From Ditylenchus dipsaci (taxonomy: Eukaryota; Nematoda; Chromadorea; Rhabditida; Anguinidae), in contig SADC01000066.1 of assembly GCA_004194705.1 (NCBI GenBank), positions 248,001 to 312,000 on the forward strand: a stretch of DNA of 64,000 bases, in the 5' to 3' direction. Positions within the stretch are counted from its first letter, which is position 1; each line of letters opens with the position of its first letter. Shown here one piece after another: positions 55,936-64,000 of this stretch. The position numbers and the translations under genes are program-made. A model generated the notes under the pieces. That model saw nothing but the letters and a program-made list of their open reading frames with translations. It had not been told where the DNA came from and did no database searches.

Positions 55936-57094
55936 CACATTTTCTAAAGTATTTTTTTTTTACCGCTCCGAATAAACTAATCCCAGCAAAGCTCTTCATC
56001 AAAAATTCATGAAGAGGCTCATTTGCCAAGGTCCATGTTGAAGCACATGGTAAAACAGTCAAAAAGCAGCTTTTAAAAAGTGCCCTTTAAATTACTACAT
56101 CACTCCCTATCTAGCTTGTTTTTTCCTCTAAAATGCTTGTGTAAGCCAAATACGGCAAAATAATTATTTAAAAATAGTTTTTGAGCACTTCTTCAAAAGA
56201 AAAAAAATCAAAAATTATATTTCTAGCCTTTTCCCAAGCAGGCTAAAAAAAATCGTCGAATTCGTTCAACAAAACTTCGCTTTTTTCGTTATTGCTACAA
56301 AAAAATATCCGCGGATAACTTGATTGTATCCGCGGGATATTCTGTTATTGCTGTGAATTTTCTATCCGCGGATTGTACCCGCGGATTTTTTCATCCATGG
56401 CTACGAGGGCTGAGGATACCCACCCCCCTTGAAATTTTTTGATTGATATTTCTGTCTTTTTGGAATTTTTCGTTTACAACAAAAGTTTGAGAAAAAGCCT
56501 AAATGTGAATACAGTCGATGCTCTCTATAAGATACCTTTATATTAGAAAAAGTGGTATTAAGACTGAGGACTGTGCCGAGGTATATTATGTAGAGCGTAT
56601 TTCATAGAGAGCGTATCAGATAAAACTACAATCGAACTTCTCTATAAGCTACACCTCGGGGCCGATCCTAGATGTAGCTATAGAGAGGTGTAGCTAATAT
56701 AGGGGTATATTATGCGGAACATACCCCATTTGGGACCGACCTCAGGTGTAGCTTATAAAGAGGTGTAGCTTATATGGATTGTATCTTATAAAGAATTTTT
56801 ATTGTAAAAGCACCACCCCCTTGGTTCAAAAAATCGTTTAATTAATCTCTATATAGTATTTGGGTCGGCTGTGTGTGTGTTAGTCGCCATTTTGAGTGGT
56901 CCGGATGTGCCAGTTATAACCTGTTTCTGGAGAAAAATGTTATTAAGCGAGTTTGTAATTATTCGAAAGCCCTGTAAAGGACCTTTGAATTTCAGATACA
57001 GAAATTGATATGGAAAATTTTGAGATTTTGCCATTCAAAGTTGAAAATTGGTGGTTTTTTTGGAACCTCATGCGTGGTCCCACCGTGACCGCTG
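55936..57094. other. Intergenic with pogo-like remnants
   Basis: ACAGTCGATGCTCTCTATAA at 56513 and a set of CTTATAAAGAGGTGTAGC repeats at 56640-56790 are degenerate pogo-type ends. The CAGCTGACCCAAATAC unit of 2818 recurs inverted at 56845. I see no gene. Confidence 0.5.
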
Positions 57095-57335
57095 TAACTT
57101 TATCGAGGAGTATAGCAGGAGAGGGGTGGCCAGGAGGAGAGTAGCCCCGAAAGAGAATAGGCAGGAGGAGAGTAGGCAGAAAAGAGGTACCCAGGAGGAG
57201 AAGGGGGGTAGGAGGAAGTAGGCAAGAGGGGATGCCCGGGAAGAGGGTCGCCAGAAAAAAGATTAGGTGGGACGGGGCTAGGCAGGAGGGTAATAGGCAA
57301 TAGGAGAGTGCGAGAACAGGGGTACACAAGAAGGT
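57095..57335. repeat. Degenerate AGGCAGGAGGAGAGT minisatellite
   Basis: About a dozen imperfect units of 15-20 bp. The proline-rich frame on the minus strand is a by-product of the repeat. Confidence 0.7.
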
Positions 57336-57696
57336 AATCACTGGGTTATGTGATGAATTTATTTTTTTTGAAAAAAATATTTGTTAAAATTTCAAAATAC
57401 GATAAAGGCGCTGATAGTCGCCAACTGCTCCTAGTAATTAATAATTTCGACCCTACTAAGATCTATCCCCCCCCCAATCAACTTTTTTGAAAAGTGTTTT
57501 CAAACGCCCTATGTTGACCCAAAATAGCCTCAGGAGTTCAAAAAACAGTACTTTTTGTTTTTTTTTTAAAATGAGTTTTGGACACTTTTAATTTGACTTT
57601 AACCTATTTTATCATGTTTTGGTCACTGCGGCTGAGCAAAAATAGTCTCTAAATCGCATTTTTTGATCAGAATCTTGCTCGGAATTATGTCTCAGG

Positions 57697-58305
57697 TACA
57701 GGGTGGCACAAAAAAACCCCTGAAAAATCTGAAATTTTTTGTAAGAGCTTCCGCGCACCGTCTTAAAACAAAGATTTTTTGGTGCTAGCAAGGATGTTTA
57801 AATAACGGTTGTGAGGCCGATACCGAGTCCTCTCATTCTGCCATAGTCTTAGGTCTAGCTCTCGTAGCATGAGATTAACGCGGCTTGCTGCACAGGGCTA
57901 ACTCACTAAGTGGTTGCTTCCCATATATTGCTTGCCTTGAAGCTGACCTTATGACCTAAGACTGCAACGTCCATCTTTGTTGTACCAAATTCAATGAAAA
58001 AATAACAGAGCACGATGAAAAAAATTAAATAAATGCGACACGCAGAATTTTGATGGCTTCAACTGTCTCAATTAAGATGCTTTAAATGTCTAAATTCGAA
58101 CAAAAAATTCTGATACAATTATTTCTGATACAAATTGTTGTTGTAATTTTCGAAATGTTTTTGTACTAGCATGTAGCGCTTGATCTTTGCGTTCGAAACA
58201 ATCTATCAAACACTGCTACATGATGTTAGAAATGAAAAAATTCAAAGCTTTAAATAAAATAGTGTTAATTTTGAAAAATTTCAGGTTTTTTCGGGCCACC
58301 CTGTA
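57697..58305. mobile_element. Mariner-type MITE, TACAGGGTGGC ends
   Basis: TACAGGGTGGCACAAAAAAA at the left pairs with TTTTTTCGGGCCACCCTGTA at the right. TA is at both edges. It is inserted in a copy of the ATGTCTCAGG hairpin element, whose flanks continue on each side. Confidence 0.75.
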
Positions 58306-58434
58306 GGTGAGTGCGTGAATCACTTCAATCAAGCCATATTTTTAATGGCTCATTTATAAATGTTGTCGTTGTAGTCGTCATTTGTCGTTTCCTAACGTAG
58401 GAATTGGCAAAACGCCTCTAAATGCATTTTTGTC

Positions 58435-58560
58435 AATAGTCTCGATCGGAATCATGTTCAAGGTAAGTGAGTGCGCGTATCTCTAACTCTCAAGCCCTGC
58501 GCCCCGAAGGGTGGGCTGTTGGCTTGGGCTTTTAGCGTTTAGCATCTGATTCATGCTTAG
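58435..58560. repeat. Decayed copy of the UUCG hairpin element
   Basis: ATCATGTTCAAGGTAAGTGA then GCGCGTATCTCTAACTCTCAAG matches the arms at 47.4 and 54.5 kb. The hairpin is degenerate (CCCTGCGCCCCGAAGGGTGGG). Confidence 0.6.
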
Positions 58561-58940
58561 AACATGTTTTTGTTGCAGTGACAACCAAAACCCCACCCCC
58601 TTCCTCCTGACGCAGAGTGCTCGGATGGAAAAGATGACTTCATATTGAGGTTTCTCGATCCCGATTTCATGAGAAAGCCGTATGTTTTTTGAACTTTGTG
58701 CAAAAAATGTTTTTGAAAAACAAGGTATGGAGTTGGCAGTATCATAGTTTTTTAGTCAAAATTCAAGTTAGCACCTTTTTAAATTTTTAGAAGAATAGAG
58801 GTTGCATTGAGACGGAAAGGGGATAATTAATGGGCCAGTTTTATAGCAAAACGTAAAAAAGTGAACAACCAAGAAAATAAAGTTCTTTATTAAAAACAAA
58901 CCAAAAAATAATTTAATAAATGATCTTAATTGCGCTATTT

Positions 58941-59290
58941 GTAATGCACACTTCAAAAACTAAAAAATTATTTTCAGAACATGATGATAGAGTCAACTAC
59001 TGTAATAACCACCCACCTCCCCCCCCCCCCCCTCTAGCTTTGGCTTAGGCTCATGCTTGGTTTAGGCTTAGGTTTAGTCTCAGGGTCTAGCAATTAGTGA
59101 AAAAGGGCTTTTGTACAATTTTTGTAGAAAAATGGTGGTTTTAGGTACCTTCCAAAATATTGGGGAGGGAATTATATAACAGTAACCTTTGGGGGAGAGG
59201 CGGTGTAGATGACAGTAGCTTGGCATTTTTATATTGCATTTGTTAGTACAAAATAGATGATAAAGTGAATGTTTTTGTATTTACAACTAG
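58941..59290 (+). pseudogene. Partial, decayed copy of the G-alpha 3' region
   Basis: 58941-58999 (TTTTCAGAACATGATGATAG, then AGTCAAC) matches the acceptor and start of the G-alpha exon at 40601. 59225-59285 (TAGATGATAAAGTGAATGTT) matches the sequence after the G-alpha stop at 42772-42826. The exons between are missing. Unlike 40601, this copy reads ATGATAGAG without the additional TA. Confidence 0.55.
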
Positions 59291-59328
59291 CTCAGAGATC
59301 ATGTAGGCAACAAATTTCAACATATTAA

Positions 59329-59529
59329 TTGCAAGGCTACGAAGTAGCTATTTTTCCTTCCGGGTTTTTAGATATTGTACAGCCTTTGGATTTAGGAGTC
59401 CTGGCTGGCTACGAGCTTTGTTCCCAGCTTTTCTTCATCTTCTTGCGTTTCTTGACTTTATTTTCTTTGGACTCATTTTCTTCTGGTTCAGGCATGGAAA
59501 AACTATTTAGGCTCGATTTAGCTATTTAG
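59329..59529 (+). pseudogene. Possible pogo/Tigger-type DDE transposase relic
   Basis: VAIFPSGFLDIVQPLDLGVL resembles the conserved region before the last catalytic Asp of DDE_1 transposases (typical form LPPxTxxxLQPLDxGV). No other catalytic block is seen around it. The match is short. Confidence 0.35.
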
Positions 59530-60880
59530 TTTTGAAAGCAATATCAAATACCTCATAATGGAAAGGAGATGGAAAACTCAGGTGCATACTCTACAATTTC
59601 GCACTGGTTAATAATTGTTCATGGTATTAGATTGCTATGAAAATGAAAATTTACAAAAAATTGAATTTTGACTATTTTTGAAGAAAAAGTCATTTTTCCA
59701 ATGCTTATTGCCATTATGAATTGAGGAAAAAAGGTATTGACCAGGGTTACGATCTGCGCTTATTTATAAAATTGTCCTTATTTTAAGACCGGAAGTCTTA
59801 CACATTTTCAATGTCCTTATTTATAAGAATGTCGTTATTTTGAGAAAAGGGCCAACAATTAAAAAAAAAATTTCAGAGTCTTTTTCGGCGACACATGTTT
59901 CATTCAAATTCCTTAGCGCTAGTATAGAATACCTTTCCCCAAGCATCTGACTTTTTCAAAATGGCTGTGACTGCTCTTTGGAACGACAAGTTTCAAGCGG
60001 TACAAAACTGCTAGAAATTATCTTTTTTTTTCATTAGCCTGTTTGAAATTGTTTTGAGTCTAGACCAATTCAAAATTTTTGAAGGATATTTTAGCGCGTT
60101 TTAGAAAATATCCTTATTTTTAGGGTCAAAATCTTTTTTTTTTTGAAAATTTCTTTTTTTTAATTTTGAGATCGTAAAAGTGAATCTAAAACTTTGAAAA
60201 CAAATAGCTTTTGGGGTTCCGAGAAAAGTATATTTAAAAAAAAGGACAATTCACATCTCAGTATGAAACACAAACCTTCAGAGTTGGCTATAGGATGGGT
60301 GCAACTGGTTCGGCTCTGGACTTTTTAGCTGTCCTATATATTGACCTTTTCTTCTTTTGGATAGGATGTATTTAACACGCCTAAAAATGGTATTTTTTAA
60401 ATTTTAATTGTAATTTGATATTTTGTGGTTTAGTGTGCTTTTTTTTTGTATTTTATGTATGCAATATTAATTAAGTTAAAAATTCTGAGTTTTTTAATAA
60501 CTAAAAGCAAGACTAAATTTTCAAGTTTGGACAACATACTTCATTCTTGAAATGCAATTATGTGTATTGAAGATTAGAATTACAAAAACAGATTAGCAAC
60601 TCTTTCTTAATACTAAAATCGAGAGACTCTAAATCTCTAACTTTCTAAAAATCGAAAATCCTGTTAAGTAGCTGAGATTCAGGTCTGCACGATAGTTGAA
60701 AAGTTAAAAAAAGTTTTTACATACAAATTGGAAGAAAAAAACAAAATATGGAAAAAAATGGGGTAGAAAAGTAGAGTACTTATTAGGATTATTTTACATC
60801 GACTAAAGTATTTTTGAGCATGATTAGTTCAGAGAAACCTGAAAATTTTGCATGAAATTGTTTCATCTGCTGAAAATTTG
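59530..60880. other. Intergenic with TCCTTATTT repeats
   Basis: 59760-60130 carries dispersed GTCCTTATTTATAAG-type motifs in both orientations, suggesting another array-type element. A GCTGAGATTCAGGTCTGCAC module lies at 60670. I see no gene. Confidence 0.4.
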
Positions 60881-60884
60881 GTCC

Positions 60885-61170
60885 TCTACGAGAATGGGTA
60901 CCGATTTCAGAGCATGGTCACCCTGTTATTTTTTTTTAAATTTTGCCTTGGACCCCAAGCTGATTTTTCGGCATGCTTTTTCACCCAAAACATATTTCAA
61001 TGCATTTTTGTGTTATGAACATAAGAATTCCCCCGAAAATTTCACAGATTTTTGTACCCGGCGTAGGGTTACAAGACCAGCTCACTCCACATTCCAAAAG
61101 ATTGGGAGAAATTGTAGATCTATGTGATTTTGTGAAGCTTTAAAATCGGTACCTATTCTCGGATAGGGCC
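60885..61170. mobile_element. GGGTACCGATTT-ended MITE
   Basis: CGAGAATGGGTACCGATTTC at the left pairs with AAATCGGTACCTATTCTCG at the right. CCTTGGACCCC lies inside the left arm. It is related to 62776-63031. Confidence 0.7.
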
Positions 61171-61214
61171 GAAAATTTGATATTCGGACGGTACTTGTAT
61201 GTTTTCTACTTGAT

Positions 61215-61996
61215 ACAGTCAGACCTCTTAAACTCGATACCCCAGGGACCGGCTTCAGGGTGTCGGGTTATCGGGGCGTCGGGTTAAAGGAAGGGGAAAA
61301 GCCATTTAGGTTTGAAAAAGTGGCCTCGGTGGCGCAGTGAGTAAGCGTTTGTCTTTTATGGCCCAAATAATGTTGCAGGTTCGATCCCGCGTGGTGGCAC
61401 GATTTTTTTGGCTTGTTTGGCCAGTTTCAGAGGTAATTAGACTTTTTTGATGCCAAATTCGGAATCAGCCGCCCAAATTACCCCTAGAACTGGTCAAACA
61501 AGCCAAAAAAAAACTCTAGTGCACGCATGCGGGATCGAACCTGCGCAACCTTTCATGACCATAAAACATAGACGCTTACGCACTGCGCCACAGAAGCCAC
61601 TTTTTTAAACTCAAACGGCTTTTCCCCCTCCTTTAAAGAGGTTTGAGATTCATTCCAAGACAGAGTTTTCACTTTATTCAGACAAACAGCACCAATAAAA
61701 ATAATAGAAACAGCTTTTGCTTACCAGTACTCACTTAGAAACAATTAATCGAATGAGCAACAATGAATGAAGCCGACAAGACAGAATTAACTTTCGCAGA
61801 AAAATTTGGAGAAAATTTTTTAGCGCCAAATGTTTTCATTTTTTTGCGAAAATTTTAGTGAAAAATCAGTGGGATGTCGGGTTATCGAAGTGTCGGGTTA
61901 TAGGGGTGTCACTTTGCCTTATTTCTCTGCTGGTCAAACAAAACGAGCTGGAGGTATCGGCTTATGAAAGTTTCGGGTAAAAGAGGTTTAACTGTA
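61215..61996. mobile_element. Pogo-like MITE carrying an inverted pair of tRNA-like sequences
   Basis: Ends ACAGTCAGACCTCTTAAACT and AGAGGTTTAACTGTA, with GTGTCGGGTTATCGGGG-type motifs in both arms. Nested inside are tRNA-like sequences at 61322-61400 (plus) and 61519-61600 (minus) that are inverted copies of each other. Confidence 0.75.
61322..61600. repeat. Head-to-head tRNA-like inverted repeat
   Basis: Each arm has an A-box region (TGGCGCAGTGAGTAAGCG) and B-box (GCAGGTTCGATCCCGC) with a long variable region. The spacer (61401-61518) also pairs (CTTGTTTGGCCAGTTTCAG against CTAGAACTGGTCAAACAAG). The same layout is seen at 52975-53700. Confidence 0.75.
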
Positions 61997-62387
61997 AATT
62001 CTTAAAATTTTGGTGTTTATTAAATCCCGTTTTTCAGCAAAAATTCAAGCATGAAAATTTTGTTCGTGTCGAAAAATTAAAAAAAGGGAGGGTATAATAG
62101 TGTCTAAATTAAATTAAATAAAATTAAAAAAATACAATACCTTTTTTGTGTTAAACAAATTATTTATTATTAAATCAAAAAAAGTTAACAAAAACAAAAT
62201 TAAAGTTGTGTGAGATTTTTCTTTAATAAAATCAACTTTTATAATATTTTTTGGTTAGCTGACGCAAGTTATGGGCAGTCTGGTCGATAGTTAGCACGGT
62301 TGTTCCTACAAAACCATTATTAGTTTGATAATTAGTCCTGTTAAAATATATTTCTTGTATTAGATAGTAACAAATGTCAGTTACTTG

Positions 62388-64000
62388 TTAGTTCTTTTTT
62401 GCATCAAAAATTCCGTACGGGTAGGAGTTGTAGGGTGCATGCAAGCCTCCGGACTGGCCGTACTGGCCGTAAGAAGGAGAGTGTGGTTGCATGTTGGAAG
62501 AGCCTAATTGGCCACTTGGATATCTTAAAGATAAGTTTTAGTCAGAATTCGAATTTTTTAGATTTAACTTTTTTTTTATTAAATTTCAATTACAAGCGGC
62601 GTTAATTTACCCCTAAATTAATCCTTATTCACGAAGCTGAATTAGGACTTTTTATAGGTTTAGAATTACTCGTATAATATACGATGAAGTATACAGTTAT
62701 CGTGGAACAGTTATCAGCATTCAGAGTTAGTTTTACCTTCGTTGATAACTGTACGTTGATAGCTGTAGAATTTTTCGCTCTACTGGGGAATGGGTACCAA
62801 TTTTGGCCTTGGTCCACCCGGTTATTTTTTTCTATGTATTGCTTCTTTTTTTATTATATTTTTCTGTTGGTCTGGTTGTCTTTTCTATTCAATGTTATAA
62901 GACGAAAAAAAGGAAAAAATTTTAAAAATAAATTTTCGACACAACAGGAGGGAAGCAAAACTTTGAAAAAAACCTGAAAAAATTAACAGGGGACCAAAGC
63001 AAAAAATTGGTACGCATTCTCTAGTAGAGCCAATTTTTCTTATATTATATTAGAAATAATATATGAGAAACTCAATAGTTATTGAAAATCCAAATTTATG
63101 GGTCATGGATAATTTAGAAAGTATCTGCTAAATTACCAGTAAATTTATTGGTTACGGCCTTTCAATAGCTAAACAGGCTCAACAGCTAAAACGGGCACAA
63201 GGTGACTTTTACTCGGGTTTCATCGCGCAGTGGCTAAAGCGTTGTGTGTTGTTGCATGAATACTAGAAAAAGGCTATTTGTCTTGAAATTCGGCGAGTTC
63301 AACCCCGCCGTCCGACATGTTCTTTTTTTTCAATTTTTATTATTATTAGCCTATTCAACGTAAAGTTGAAAAGTTGGCTTAAGTCATAAATACCAGATTT
63401 TCAACTTTTCATATAAAAATTTCGAGTACTAAAGTCCAGATTTTACGTCAAATATAACGCAAAATGAGAAAAATAATTTTCTCGCATAAAAGTTGGAAAA
63501 GTCGCATTTTGAGACATTTTTTGTAGGAAACAAAAGCTGAGGATCTCGCTATTCATATGAATTAAACGAATTTTCTGAAACTCAGATTTTTGAAACAAGA
63601 GGCCATTAGAAGTCTAGAACCTTTTTCTAGTTAAATTTAAAGAATTTTTCACTTTTTCACAAAATTGATTTGAATTTTTCATAAGTCACCTACTGCCTAT
63701 TTATAGACTATTTTGAAAGGTCTTGTGGTGAATTTAACAGTAGTTGATTTTTAAGACCCTAAATAAAAATCACTCAATTTGTTTTAAACATCTCAAATAT
63801 TATCAAAAAAAACCAACCCTCCCTGAAAGCCGTGTCCAAATCCTTGTCCTTGCATGCCCTGCATCTGACCTCCATAAGGCCCAAACTGGCCATACATGCC
63901 GCCGGGAAGCTGATAACTTGCACCGAATCCACCCATTGGTTGTCCGAATCCTCCCATATGTGGCTGCTGACCGCCAAAACCGGCTCCGAACTGTCCAAGC
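62388..64000 (-). CDS. Gly/Gln/Phe-rich low-complexity protein, 3' part
   Basis: Two exons: 63818-64000 (running off the window; FGGQQPHMGGFGQPMGGFG…, GQMQGMQGQGFGHGFQGG) and 62388-62523 (YPSGQLGSSNMQPHSPSY… ending FDAKKN stop). They join in phase at a GG|A codon with donor GTTGGT and acceptor CTTTAAG. Repeats are of the type GGFGQPM and YGQYGQ. Such composition occurs in extracellular matrix proteins and in RNA-binding low-complexity tails; the sequence here cannot decide. The intron holds a MITE and a tRNA-like repeat. Confidence 0.65.
62776..63031. mobile_element. CCTTGGTCC-family MITE
   Basis: GCTCTACTGGGGAATGGGTA at the left pairs with TACGCATTCTCTAGTAGAGC at the right. CCTTGGTCCACCCGG faces AACAGGGGACCAAAGC. 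It lies in an intron of the Gly/Gln-rich gene. Confidence 0.75.
63216..63320 (+). repeat. tRNA-like sequence with long insert
   Basis: CATCGCGCAGTGGCTAAAGCG is an A-box region and GCGAGTTCAACCCCGCC a good T-arm. About 50 nt separate them, longer than a normal anticodon plus variable arm. It could be an intron-bearing tRNA or a tRNA-derived repeat. Confidence 0.5.

Noticed and set aside
57095..57341. Proline-rich 75- and 132-codon minus-strand frames
   Set aside because: A by-product of the purine-rich minisatellite; no splice or homology support.

Overview
This 64 kb window is AT-rich animal DNA, most likely from a nematode. Three observations support this. Several genes have TTTTCAG- or TTTTTTAG-type acceptors 8-12 nt upstream of the start ATG, as expected for spliced-leader trans-splicing. 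Introns are GT-AG with nematode-like TTTTCAG or TTTTAAG acceptors. The conserved genes (NAC-beta, prohibitin-2, G-alpha, BTBD9-like) read like nematode family members. Species is not determinable from sequence alone.

Genes, left to right. A decayed Helitron-type PIF1 helicase (39-2230, minus) is split by a MITE. Two tandem BTBD9-like BTB-BACK paralogues (6910-11931 and 14705-19990, plus) share exon sizes and phases. The 3' part of a prohibitin-2 homologue (20750-21265, minus) abuts an intact four-exon gene for a basic, possibly tail-anchored 193-residue protein (21266-21995, minus). A G-protein alpha subunit gene (31499-42594, plus) has at least 17 exons whose introns are filled with palindromic elements. 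A NAC-beta/BTF3-type gene (43435-44684, minus) is followed by an unidentified relic with in-frame stops (46336-47222, minus) and an unidentified multi-exon gene (49996-51230, minus). The 3' end of a Gly/Gln-rich protein gene enters from the right edge (62388-64000, minus).

Most of the rest is inverted-repeat mobile DNA. There are mariner-type MITEs (termini TACCGTATT and TACAGGGTG), pogo-like MITEs (terminus CAGTCAAACCTCG), hAT-like elements packed with CGGTTAACCGG motifs, and a family carrying CCTTGGTCCCCC. The most unusual class is foldback elements whose arms are inverted arrays of short tandem repeats around a palindromic core. Arm type and core type are mixed between copies. One such element (12820-13682) has apparent protein-coding sequence between its arms. 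Another class has tRNA-like sequences as inverted arms.

Nearly every conserved gene shows single-base indels, often in homopolymers. Two near-identical 490-bp copies at 53.5 and 54.9 kb differ mainly by such indels. Some apparent pseudogene lesions may therefore be consensus errors rather than biology; the two cannot be separated from this sequence. Exon calls were made by eye from reading frame, splice sites and family resemblance.
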